Positions 1 to 5,245 are shown, counted from the first letter of the stretch. The stretch: 6,077 nt of DNA from Microcaldota archaeon (GCA_026396375.1 JAPLWW010000047.1:1-6077), one strand, 5' to 3'. Notes: generated from the letters alone by a model not told the origin. A program made the numbers and translations.

Positions 1-2
1 AT

Positions 3-209
3 GTTTATGCCAAGGAAGGGGGGAGGATTTTTGTTTTGGAATATAACCTGAAATTGAAGATGCGCGATGAAAACAGGCCTATAAGGGTCATAATCAGCAA
101 CTCCGAAGGATGCGACGCAGATGCCCTTCATCTATACAAGGAACAGATCAGGCATAGAAACTATAGGGTATTTGTCTCCCTAAAAGGGGTAATAAAGAAC
201 CAGATCTAG
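3..209 (+). CDS. 3' end of an unidentified gene (5' partial, 68 codons visible)
   Basis: Frame 3 is open from the first base of the window to a TAG at 207-209, and the other two plus frames stop within the first 60 bases, so this is the tail of a gene that begins before the window. The visible peptide starts VYAKEGGRIF and ends SLKGVIKNQI. It is mixed-charge and soluble, with a beta-rich pattern (RPIRVIISNSEG, then YRVFVSLKGVI) as expected of a small alpha/beta domain. I do not recognise a family. An internal ATG at 60-62 is in frame but nothing favours it as a start. The stop lies 33 bases before the isomerase ATG, and a TATA-like sequence in that gap suggests the two genes are not strictly co-transcribed. 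Confidence 0.6.
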   Translation, partial: VYAKEGGRIFVLEYNLKLKMRDENRPIRVIISNSEGCDADALHLYKEQIRHRNYRVFVSLKGVIKNQI

Positions 210-213
210 CAAG

Positions 214-221
214 TATTAAAA
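214..221 (+). promoter_or_regulatory. TATA-like box for the R15P isomerase gene
   Basis: TATTAAAA is centred about 26 bases before the ATG at 243, the usual distance from an archaeal TATA box to the transcription start. No Shine-Dalgarno sequence precedes the ATG, so a leaderless transcript starting at or near 243 is the simplest reading. The match to the TATA consensus is only moderate. Confidence 0.45.
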
Positions 222-242
222 AGAACGTTGCGAAAACAGATT

Positions 243-1160
243 ATGGCATTGGACTTCTCAAAATACAGGAACTGGAGGCAGATAGAAAAGGATATCCACA
301 GCATAAGCATCCAGGGCGCAAGGAACGTGACCAGAGGATCCCTTCATGAGATAAGGCTGGCAATGGATGAGTATAAAGGAAAGGATATGGTCAAAAATCT
401 GATTAAAATTTCATCAAGGCTAATGGACGCCAGGCCCACCGAGCCAATGACAAGGGCGATCCTTTCAGGGCTGAAAAATCACAGCATAAGACTGGATAAG
501 GAGGAAAAAGACCCAAGGAAAATCAAGGCTAGGATGGGCAGGTCTATAGAAAATATAGAGGAAATGATGAAGGAAAGCATGAAAAGCATGGCTGAGATAG
601 GCTCTAATTACATCGAGAACGGGACAGCAATGATGACCTATTGCCATTCGTCGTCAGGGACAAACATCATAAAGAAGGCCCATGACAAGGGAAAGATAGC
701 CAAGGTGTTTGTGTGCGAAACAAGGCCATTATACCAGGGAAGGATAACCGCAAGCGAGCTTTCCTCCTATGGGATTGACACGTACCTGATTGTTGACGGG
801 GCAATGGCAACCTATGCCAAAAAGGCGGATATGGCCATGGTCGGGGCTGACGCGATAACCTCAACAGGGGACCTTATAAATAAGATAGGGAGCTGTTCCC
901 TGTCAATGGTATTCAAGGCATATTCAAAGCCATTTGTCTCTGCTGCCGAGGCCCTTAAATATGACCCTGACACGTCCTGGGGGTTCAATGAGAAGATAGA
1001 GCAGAGGAAAGGCTCTGAGATATGGGAAAAGGCCCCAAAAAGGCTCAAAATGCTCAATCCTGCGTTTGACCAGACCCATGCAGGGAACATCGAGGCATAT
1101 ATAACAGATGTGGGCATCTGCTCGTCTGAGAACATAGAAGGCGCATATAATAAGGCATAG
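243..1160 (+). CDS. Ribose-1,5-bisphosphate isomerase (eIF2B alpha/beta/delta-like family)
   Basis: This cytosolic enzyme converts ribose 1,5-bisphosphate to ribulose 1,5-bisphosphate, linking AMP phosphorylase to form III RuBisCO in archaeal nucleotide salvage. Numbered from the ATG at 243 (305 residues), visible family motifs are ARPTEP (63-68), TYCHSSSG (132-139) with the expected catalytic Cys134, ETRPLYQGRITASEL (159-173), VGAD (200-203) with the expected catalytic Asp203, INKIGS (212-217) and NPAFDQTHAG (272-281). Both catalytic residues are present and the length is close to that of characterised archaeal enzymes. A TTG at 228 would add five residues, but the ATG fits a leaderless promoter better. 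Automated annotation often labels such proteins translation initiation factor 2B subunit. Methylthioribose-1-phosphate isomerase is a related alternative, but the CHS and ETRPxxQG context looks more like R15P isomerase. No RuBisCO or AMP phosphorylase gene is in the window. Confidence 0.85.
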   Translation: MALDFSKYRNWRQIEKDIHSISIQGARNVTRGSLHEIRLAMDEYKGKDMVKNLIKISSRLMDARPTEPMTRAILSGLKNHSIRLDKEEKDPRKIKARMGRSIENIEEMMKESMKSMAEIGSNYIENGTAMMTYCHSSSGTNIIKKAHDKGKIAKVFVCETRPLYQGRITASELSSYGIDTYLIVDGAMATYAKKADMAMVGADAITSTGDLINKIGSCSLSMVFKAYSKPFVSAAEALKYDPDTSWGFNEKIEQRKGSEIWEKAPKRLKMLNPAFDQTHAGNIEAYITDVGICSSENIEGAYNKA

Positions 1161-1193
1161 GCAGAGCTCTACGACGTTCTGTGTTAAAAAAGG

Positions 1194-1201
1194 TTTAAAA
1201 A
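1194..1201 (+). promoter_or_regulatory. TATA box for the 174-residue protein gene
   Basis: TTTAAAAA, preceded by AGG, is centred about 27 bases before the ATG at 1225. There is no Shine-Dalgarno sequence, so a leaderless transcript is likely. A second A/T-rich motif (TTTTATAAA, 1205-1213) is too close to the start codon to place transcription before it. Confidence 0.5.
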
Positions 1202-1224
1202 GTGTTTTATAAAGAGTATAAGAT

Positions 1225-1749
1225 ATGGAAAGGATAAACACCCCAAAAGCAGCCAAAAGCCTAGGCGGAGACAAGAAAAAGAAACTGATTTTGCTGAAAG
1301 ACCCAAACTTTTCAAGGATTTTCAGCGTGCTTGAGTCAAGATACAGGGAATTCTCACAGAATACTGCAGGATCTGACGCGTTCCCTGGAACAGAAGAGGA
1401 AGGAAGGAAGCTTACCCAGGCCCTCGAGGAGATGAAAGCGGAGAAGCAGATATCCATAGAAACGGTAAGGGAAATCAAGGGGATATTCGTAAGGCTAAGA
1501 TGGGAATTCCCTGCGTTTGAAAAGGGAAGTGATGAAAGCAAGGTCTATGGTAAAAATCACCTTTGGCACAGGAATAATGTGAAGAGGATGGACGCTCTTT
1601 TGAAATATGCCTTCAACACCCAGGTTCAAATAGACGCAAGGGACGAAGCTGAAGTCGCGGCAATAGCTAAAAGCCTAAAGAACGGGACAATAACAGATGA
1701 GCAGATACAGATTCTAGGCAGGATATATAAAAAATATATAAAAAAATAA
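1225..1749 (+). CDS. Unrecognised basic, helix-rich protein, 174 residues
   Basis: I do not recognise a family. The protein is cytosolic by appearance: no signal peptide or hydrophobic segment, and strongly charged. The N-terminal 25 residues are lysine-rich (a DKKKK cluster near 16-20) and look flexible. A predicted helical block spans roughly 28-100 (FSRIFSVLESRYREF, then RKLTQALEEMKAEKQISIETVREIKGIFVRLRW). A linker holds an aromatic/histidine patch (KNHLWHRNN, about 109-117). The C-terminal part, TDEQIQILGRIYKKYIKK, looks like a final amphipathic basic helix. Nucleic-acid binding is conceivable from charge alone but has no motif support. Codon use resembles the isomerase upstream. The ATG at 1225 is favoured by the TATA spacing. 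The stop codon is 3 bases from that of the convergent membrane-protein gene. Confidence 0.7.
   Translation: MERINTPKAAKSLGGDKKKKLILLKDPNFSRIFSVLESRYREFSQNTAGSDAFPGTEEEGRKLTQALEEMKAEKQISIETVREIKGIFVRLRWEFPAFEKGSDESKVYGKNHLWHRNNVKRMDALLKYAFNTQVQIDARDEAEVAAIAKSLKNGTITDEQIQILGRIYKKYIKK
1729..1746 (-). terminator. Oligo-T terminator for the DUF4234-like gene
   Basis: Read on the minus strand, a T7 run (1746-1740) and then a T6 run (1734-1729) begin 6 bases after the DUF4234-like stop codon. Archaeal terminators are typically such T-tracts. The tract lies inside the last codons of the opposing gene, whose Lys/Tyr/Ile-rich C-terminus (YKKYIKK) is encoded by the complementary A-tracts. Confidence 0.45.
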
Positions 1750-1752
1750 GGA

Positions 1753-2058
1753 TTAAATTTTGTTCATTCCGGTCTGGATCAGGTATACCATGTATAGGTT
1801 TACCAGGGGAATGCACGACCCGATGAAGTACATTATTGGGCTTGAGCTTGACTTTGTGACCTTGATGTACCCCTCCATGATCTTGTATATCAGGTAGATG
1901 TTCGCAATGGGGATTATCATGAGCCAGAATGTAGGGATCTGGGCCCCTTTGCTGTTAAGCTCCACCTTGTTCTTATAGTACCAATATATTGGAAATAACC
2001 CAAAGGTAAACATGTACAATACCACCGCTACCAAAGGATTCATGCTTTTCACATCCAT
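1753..2058 (-). CDS. DUF4234-like small membrane protein (three membrane helices)
   Basis: This 101-residue integral membrane protein has predicted helices at about 8-28, 44-61 and 74-95. The first helix and following loop, TFGLFPIYWYYKNKVELNSKG (18-38), resemble the T-x-G-h-(F/Y)-x-h-Y-W-x-Y-(K/R) signature of DUF4234-type proteins, which are widespread in bacteria and archaea and have no established biochemical role. The frame can be read from a GTG at 2064, but the ATG at 2058 is a better start: GAGGT at 2069-2065 sits 6 bases before it and would overlap the GTG. A TATA box lies upstream, giving a short leader. Its neighbours are convergent or mobile, so context gives no clue to function. 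The family call rests on the first-helix motif and topology only. Confidence 0.7.
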   Translation of the reverse strand: MDVKSMNPLVAVVLYMFTFGLFPIYWYYKNKVELNSKGAQIPTFWLMIIPIANIYLIYKIMEGYIKVTKSSSSPIMYFIGSCIPLVNLYMVYLIQTGMNKI

Positions 2059-2063
2059 AATCA

Positions 2064-2069
2064 CACCTC
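2064..2069 (-). promoter_or_regulatory. Shine-Dalgarno site deciding the DUF4234-like start
   Basis: On the minus strand, GAGGTG (2069-2064) precedes the ATG at 2058 by 5 bases. It overlaps the alternative GTG start at 2064, which argues against that GTG being used. Confidence 0.6.
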
Positions 2070-2090
2070 AATACTATCTTTATCCCTTGA

Positions 2091-2098
2091 TTTATAAA
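2091..2098 (-). promoter_or_regulatory. TATA box for the DUF4234-like gene
   Basis: TTTATAAA (self-complementary) is centred near 2094.5. A start about 26 bases downstream falls near 2068 and gives a leader of roughly 10 bases that includes the ribosome site. Confidence 0.5.
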
Positions 2099-2112
2099 CA
2101 TTTCTGGCTTTG

Positions 2113-2260
2113 AACGCGCTTTAGTTAGTATTGTGACATTATCCCAGCATTAAAATGCTTGGCTTCTCGCTTCAATGTCGGTTTGTTGACCGACTCCACG
2201 AGCGTTACTTTCCGCCTGCCCGGCGGTAGCTCTTTTGAGTATGTTTATTGATGCATTGAG
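2113..2260 (-). ncRNA. Candidate omega (reRNA) guide RNA of TnpB, overlapping the tnpB 3' end
   Basis: TnpB nucleases use an RNA transcribed from the 3' part of tnpB through the right end, with the guide copied from flanking DNA. This stretch carries three stem-loops: CCGCC/GGCGG (2212-2216 with 2222-2226), GTCGGT/ACCGAC with a 6-base loop (2177-2182 with 2189-2194), and AGCATT/AATGCT (2146-2151 with 2154-2159), whose loop holds part of the stop codon. The scaffold would end at GTCAC, and the guide would be the next bases on the minus strand, AATACTAACTAAAGCGCGTT (2132-2113). The 5' boundary is a guess. Confidence 0.5.
2129..2137 (-). repeat. Inner (right) copy of 9-base direct repeat GTCACAATA; candidate right-end cleavage motif
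   Basis: This copy lies 12 bases after the tnpB stop and directly after the terminal hairpin region. Its GTCAC would form the right tip of the element. The following AATA would be flanking DNA and the first bases of the guide. Confidence 0.55.
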
Positions 2261-3288
2261 GTCCCTATCCATGGACAAGCCGCAGGAAGGGCAGGTATGC
2301 CGCCTTTCTTTCAGTTCCTTGTCTATGATCTCTCCGCAACTGCTGCATTCCTTCGTAGTGCCGTCTGGATCCACAAACACAACCCTGCAACCAGCTTCTT
2401 CCGCTTTGTAGTAGAGCATATTTGAGAATTCGTTCCATCCGGCGTCGTTGATCGACTTCCCCAATCTTTCCATTGACATTTTCTTGATTGACAGGTCCTC
2501 CAACGCTATGAACGAATATGAATTAACCAGATGCAATGATAATTTATGAAGAAAATCCATTCTCGTGTTTCTGATTTTTTCATGCAGGACTGCAACCTTT
2601 ACCTTCTGTTTTTTCCTTCTGATGGTTCCCTTTTCCTTGTTTGACACTTCCCCTTGCCTTTTTGCAAGCCTTTCCTCATATCTCTTCAGATGCCTTGGGT
2701 TTTTGATTACAGTTCTATCTGACAATGTTGCGAAGTTGATCAAGCCCAAATCCATCCCTATCTGCTTTCCCTTGTTTTCTTTTGGCGTTATTTCCATCTT
2801 TATCGTGAATATGGCGTAAAATTTGCCTGATGATTCCCTCTTTAACATCAGCGTCTTGACAGTTCCTTTCATTTCTCTGTGTTTCCTGATGCTGATTTCT
2901 CCGAATGGCGTGACCTCCAGTTTTCTTTCTGCTATCTTGAATCCTGATTGGGGATACAGGAGTGACTTCATCCTGTCCATGTTCTTGAAGCGCGGAAACC
3001 CTGCATTTTTATCTTTCTTTTTCATTCTAAAGTAGAGGAGTAGTGCATTGTATAACCTGTGCGAAACCGCCTGCGCAGTTTGCGAGTATAACCCAGAATC
3101 CTTGACCATTGATTGAAATTCTATCTTGCTTGGGAATTTTCTTGTCTCATTGTATTTGTTTTTGGAGTATTCCAGCAAATTATTCCATATGTTCTTTGAC
3201 AGCCAAAGGTGGGTCTGGATTTCCTTGCCCTGCTTGCCAGTCGGATATATTCGGAACTTCCACGCCCTGATGACTTCCATATATTATT
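2133..3288 (-). mobile_element. TnpB-only IS200/IS605-type element with proposed ends
   Basis: The minus-strand pentamer GTCAC occurs 8 bases before the tnpB start codon (3293-3289) and 12 bases after its stop (2137-2133). Each copy is followed by AATA, giving a 9-base direct repeat. IS605-family elements insert next to a short target-adjacent motif, and their right end closes with a similar tetra- or pentanucleotide just after a subterminal hairpin. Here a hairpin containing the tnpB stop codon is followed by GGGATAAT and then GTCAC, which fits that layout. Taking the left end just after the outer GTCAC and the right end at the inner one gives about 1156 bp. There is no TnpA transposase gene and no clear left-end hairpin, so autonomous movement is unlikely. 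The left boundary is less certain than the right. Confidence 0.6.
2150..3280 (-). CDS. tnpB: RNA-guided DNA endonuclease TnpB (IS200/IS605 OrfB)
   Basis: This 376-residue RuvC-type nuclease, the ancestor-like relative of Cas12, cuts DNA next to a target-adjacent motif under guidance of an RNA made from the element's right end. The N-terminal domain begins RAWKFRIYPTGKQ (5-17), typical of the family. RuvC-I is GMDLGLINFATLSD with Asp177, RuvC-II is FIALEDLSI with Glu261, and RuvC-III is DRDLNASINI with Asp340. A zinc ribbon with Cys312, Cys315, Cys330 and Cys333 sits between motifs II and III. The full catalytic triad, all four cysteines and a normal length indicate an intact, possibly active protein. 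The low-complexity tail after about residue 349 is probably a by-product of overlap with the guide RNA. The ATG at 3280 is 26 bases from a TATA box, so translation is probably leaderless. No TnpA gene is adjacent. Confidence 0.95.
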   Translation of the reverse strand: MEVIRAWKFRIYPTGKQGKEIQTHLWLSKNIWNNLLEYSKNKYNETRKFPSKIEFQSMVKDSGLYSQTAQAVSHRLYNALLLYFRMKKKDKNAGFPRFKNMDRMKSLLYPQSGFKIAERKLEVTPFGEISIRKHREMKGTVKTLMLKRESSGKFYAIFTIKMEITPKENKGKQIGMDLGLINFATLSDRTVIKNPRHLKRYEERLAKRQGEVSNKEKGTIRRKKQKVKVAVLHEKIRNTRMDFLHKLSLHLVNSYSFIALEDLSIKKMSMERLGKSINDAGWNEFSNMLYYKAEEAGCRVVFVDPDGTTKECSSCGEIIDKELKERRHTCPSCGLSMDRDLNASINILKRATAGQAESNARGVGQQTDIEARSQAF

Positions 3289-3293
3289 GTGAC
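3285..3293 (-). repeat. Outer (left) copy of 9-base direct repeat GTCACAATA; candidate target-adjacent motif
   Basis: Read on the minus strand, GTCACAATA lies just before tnpB and matches the copy just after it exactly. GTCAC is the proposed target-adjacent motif at the left junction. No other GTCAC was found on this strand in the roughly 130 bases further upstream. Confidence 0.55.
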
Positions 3294-3302
3294 GAATGGT
3301 CA

Positions 3303-3310
3303 TTTATAAA
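3303..3310 (-). promoter_or_regulatory. TATA box positioned for leaderless tnpB expression
   Basis: TTTATAAA is centred about 26 bases before the tnpB ATG at 3280. It lies outside the proposed left end of the element (3288), so it would belong to the flanking host DNA. No Shine-Dalgarno sequence precedes tnpB. Confidence 0.5.
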
Positions 3311-3389
3311 GGTGGACAGACCCCGCTGCCAGACTCCATAGATATTAATTCGTTCCCATGTTGAAACAGAGGGATTTCTTGACCATCAA

Positions 3390-3398
3390 TTTTTAAAT
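3390..3398 (+). promoter_or_regulatory. TATA box for the tandem pilin-like genes
   Basis: TTTTTAAAT is centred near 3394. A start about 26 bases on falls near 3420 and leaves a leader of roughly 10 bases before the ATG at 3431. That leader contains GTGGT (3420-3424), a weak ribosome-site match 6 bases before the ATG. This promoter is divergent from that of tnpB. Confidence 0.45.
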
Positions 3399-3430
3399 GT
3401 TTTGTGCGCATTTATGATTGTGGTAATGAT

Positions 3431-3772
3431 ATGAATAAGAATTTGGTTTTGTTCGCGATAATTGTGGGAATAACCTCGATTGCATTTGCCAATCCGACAA
3501 CAGACATGGGAGAGAGGCTCTCCGGAGTTTTCTGCTCACTGTATACCTCCTTGAAGAGCCTTATCGTGCCGATAATAGTCATGGTAATTGTGTTCGCAGG
3601 GGTCATATACGTCGTCGGCCAGGTGTTCGGCGCAGAGACAAGGGCAAAGGCGCAGGGATGGGCAACCAACATGATCATCGGAGTCATAATAGCGATACTG
3701 GTCATACTGATTGTGCCGTTCATACTTTCGCAGCTTGCCCCTGAGCTCAGCATAGACACGGCCTGCCAGTGA
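3431..3772 (+). CDS. TrbC/VirB2-like mini-pilin, paralogue 1
   Basis: This 113-residue protein has a Sec-type signal peptide (MNKNLVLFAIIVGITSIAFA, likely cut after Ala20), a hydrophobic helix at about 43-64, a short charged loop GQVFGAETRAKAQGW (63-77) and a second helix at about 80-101. The signal plus two-helix hairpin resembles TrbC/VirB2 major pilins of type IV secretion systems, which are similarly small. With the N-terminus outside, the basic loop faces the cytoplasm and both cysteines (Cys35 and Cys112) face outward, so a disulfide is plausible. There is no class III (prepilin peptidase) signal, so this is not an ordinary archaeal type IV pilin. A GTG at 3404 would add nine residues before the signal sequence; the ATG at 3431 is preferred for its basic N-region and promoter spacing. 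No VirB4- or VirB6-like gene is visible. A small membrane protein unrelated to pili remains possible. Confidence 0.7.
   Translation: MNKNLVLFAIIVGITSIAFANPTTDMGERLSGVFCSLYTSLKSLIVPIIVMVIVFAGVIYVVGQVFGAETRAKAQGWATNMIIGVIIAILVILIVPFILSQLAPELSIDTACQ
3626..3645 (+). repeat. 20-base exact repeat encoding the loop, copy in paralogue 1
   Basis: TTCGGCGCAGAGACAAGGGC is identical, codon for codon, to 3959-3978 in paralogue 2. It encodes the FGAETRA loop. Confidence 0.8.
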
Positions 3773-3778
3773 TACAAG

Positions 3779-4117
3779 ATGAAAATAGCAAGGCTGGCAT
3801 TCCTTTCTTTTTTAATACTCTCGATTGCATTTGCCGATGATGATATTGATCTGCAAACTGCGCTTAAGGATTTCTGCACATTGCTTTACGGCCTGGTCGG
3901 GCAGCTTGCCTTTGTGATGGTCCTTCTTTCCTCAATGGTCTTTACGGCAGGGCAGTTCTTCGGCGCAGAGACAAGGGCCAGGATGTCAGTATGGGCAAAC
4001 AGCATGCTGATAGGCGCAATAACCGGAATACTGATGGTAATCCTGGTTCCGTGGTTCCTTGGAATACTCATAAGCACGGATTTCAGCGCTGCAGACTGCA
4101 GTTTCACAGCCAAATAA
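3779..4117 (+). CDS. TrbC/VirB2-like mini-pilin, paralogue 2
   Basis: This 112-residue paralogue begins 6 bases after the first gene's stop and is surely in the same operon. A Sec signal ends at SIAFA (15-19, likely cut before Asp20). The mature N-terminus is acidic (DDDIDLQ). Helix one spans about 38-58, the loop GQFFGAETRARMSVW is at 58-72, and helix two spans about 75-97. Cys33 and Cys107 correspond to the two cysteines of the first protein. The regions most alike are the signal cleavage site, the helix-helix loop with GAETRA, and the start of helix two (N-S/N-M-h-I-G). The helices themselves have diverged, which suggests two subunits of one assembly, perhaps major and minor. GTGAT at 3769-3773, overlapping the previous stop, is a modest ribosome site. 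Family assignment carries the same caution as for paralogue 1. Confidence 0.7.
   Translation: MKIARLAFLSFLILSIAFADDDIDLQTALKDFCTLLYGLVGQLAFVMVLLSSMVFTAGQFFGAETRARMSVWANSMLIGAITGILMVILVPWFLGILISTDFSAADCSFTAK
3959..3978 (+). repeat. 20-base exact repeat encoding the loop, copy in paralogue 2
   Basis: Partner of 3626-3645. A second, 16-base identity (CTCGATTGCATTTGCC at 3475-3490 and 3820-3835) spans the two signal-peptide cleavage regions. Confidence 0.8.
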
Positions 4118-4136
4118 AAAATTATTTTGATATTAT
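4112..4136. terminator. A/T-rich bidirectional terminator region between converging blocks
   Basis: On the plus strand, TTATTTTGATATTATT follows the second pilin-like stop. On the minus strand, TTTTTTATTT (4121-4112) lies about 65 bases after the stop of the 352-residue gene. A weak inverted repeat (AAATAA 4112-4117, TTATTT 4122-4127) overlaps both. The rest of the spacer up to 4186 shows nothing else. Confidence 0.4.
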
Positions 4137-4186
4137 TAGATCCTTAACTGAATGGCAGGCTTAGGATATTCTGTTATAGATTGCAG

Positions 4187-5245
4187 TCAAATCCCATAAA
4201 GCCTTATCTTTGCAACTGTTTCCGGGGTCATTGCGCCTGACTTGGAAAGCAGCTTTCTTATGCCCTTGAATATTGGTTTTTTGTTTACTACCGCAAGGAT
4301 TGCGATTTGCATGCCTATTGACTCCATGTATCTTGTTATGTCCGGAGGGGGATTTGCTATCTTTTTCATATCATCCTCAAATGCGCTGATAGGAGATTCC
4401 GAGGAGAACATGCCCAGATCTTCCATAGACTTAAAAAGCATGTTTTTTGTGTCCTTGTTTTCGGGCTTCAGCACCATGCTCGCAAATGAGGACATGTCTA
4501 TCGCCCGTTTCGCTGCCAACGGCTTGGCAAGCATGTCGTTTGTCATCCCTATGCCTATTTCGCTTGCGATGGAAACGGCGAATAAGGAGTTGAATGCGAT
4601 ATTTACGGTGTTCTTTATCTCTTTCTTTATCAATTCTTGCGCAAGCGGCTTTGCGATCATCTTGTTGGCAAATCTCTCAGTTACCGCTTTTGCCGCCTTG
4701 GTGAATGCCTTGCTGATCAATTTACTTTCGGTAAATGTGAATGGGATGAGGGCGGTGCCCGCATAGTCGACGGAATTGAGGAAGGTGTTTGGCCAACCAA
4801 GCCACAGTTCCGACTTCTTGTCCGCATAATCGTTGATTACAGGCTCGAACTTGTCTATCAGGTTGTTAAGCGCATTATAATATTTTTCAGATGTTTTTTT
4901 TGTAGGGTATTCTTTTGCAAGTGAAAATGCGCGTTCATAATCACCATATGCCTTTTCGAAATCCTTAAATGCCCCATTTTCGAATTCTTTTACAATGCCC
5001 GGCAACCTTCCGACAGTTATAACTGGCCAGCTACGATGAAGCTTCACCTCCACAGCAGGGGTAGTCATCATTGCCGAGACTGTTGAGCACGAGTCAAGAA
5101 TATCATACCTCATTTTGTCAACTGATTCCTTCATGCTCTGCGCAACTAACCTATCCGTGCTTTTTATTATGTCGCGCCTGGTGTTCCGCGGGATAGCAAC
5201 CTGATCCTCTTTCACAGCTACGGTTCCGTCTGCCATAATCATCAT
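4187..5245 (-). CDS. Unrecognised 352-residue protein, translationally coupled to the upstream coiled-coil protein
   Basis: I do not recognise a family. There is no signal peptide. The N-terminal 60 residues are polar, with a lone Cys53. A charged helical stretch rich in Tyr, Phe, Lys and Glu spans about 84-143 (KEFENGAFKDFEKAYGDYERAFSLAKEY, then a KYYNALNNLIDKFEPVINDYADKK segment). A WLGWPN turn follows near 148-153. The alanine-rich middle holds a hydrophobic segment at about 213-236 (VNIAFNSLFAVSIASEIGIGM), possibly membrane-associated, and a second short one at about 308-320. A basic stretch (KKPIFKGIRKLLSK, 322-335) lies near the C-terminus. The first ATG (5245) overlaps the upstream TGA by 4 bases, which suggests translational coupling. 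ATGs at 5242 and 5236 are possible alternative starts. Its tight link to a coiled-coil membrane-type protein suggests they act together. Confidence 0.75.
   Translation of the reverse strand: MMIMADGTVAVKEDQVAIPRNTRRDIIKSTDRLVAQSMKESVDKMRYDILDSCSTVSAMMTTPAVEVKLHRSWPVITVGRLPGIVKEFENGAFKDFEKAYGDYERAFSLAKEYPTKKTSEKYYNALNNLIDKFEPVINDYADKKSELWLGWPNTFLNSVDYAGTALIPFTFTESKLISKAFTKAAKAVTERFANKMIAKPLAQELIKKEIKNTVNIAFNSLFAVSIASEIGIGMTNDMLAKPLAAKRAIDMSSFASMVLKPENKDTKNMLFKSMEDLGMFSSESPISAFEDDMKKIANPPPDITRYMESIGMQIAILAVVNKKPIFKGIRKLLSKSGAMTPETVAKIRLYGI

Noticed and set aside
228..242. TTG at 228 as the isomerase start
   Set aside because: No ribosome site precedes it, and it is too close to the TATA-like box at 214-221. 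The ATG at 243 has the expected leaderless spacing.
924..1541. Minus-strand open frame of 205 codons crossing the end of the isomerase gene and the start of the next gene
   Set aside because: It is antisense to two better-supported genes and the intergenic promoter, its translation has no recognisable motif, and it is probably a shadow frame.
2150..3280. TnpB as a Cas12 effector of a CRISPR locus
   Set aside because: There is no repeat-spacer array or cas gene in the window, the length is typical of TnpB, and element-like ends flank it.
3296..3386. Inverted pair ATGGTC (3296-3301) and GACCAT (3381-3386) as element ends or operator
   Set aside because: Six bases at this spacing is within chance expectation, and there is no supporting symmetry around it.
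3404..3430. GTG at 3404 as the start of the first pilin-like protein
   Set aside because: It adds polar residues ahead of a normal signal peptide and lies only about 10 bases from the TATA box. The ATG at 3431 fits both signal and promoter.
3431..4117. Ordinary archaeal type IV pilins
   Set aside because: There is no prepilin-peptidase site before the hydrophobic segment. The signal ends in A-F-A, as for ordinary signal peptidase, and each protein has a second membrane helix.
4242..4766. Plus-strand open frame of 174 codons inside the 352-residue gene
   Set aside because: It is fully antisense to a longer frame tied to its neighbour by a 4-base overlap. Its hydrophobic look follows from the complement of Lys/Glu-rich codons.
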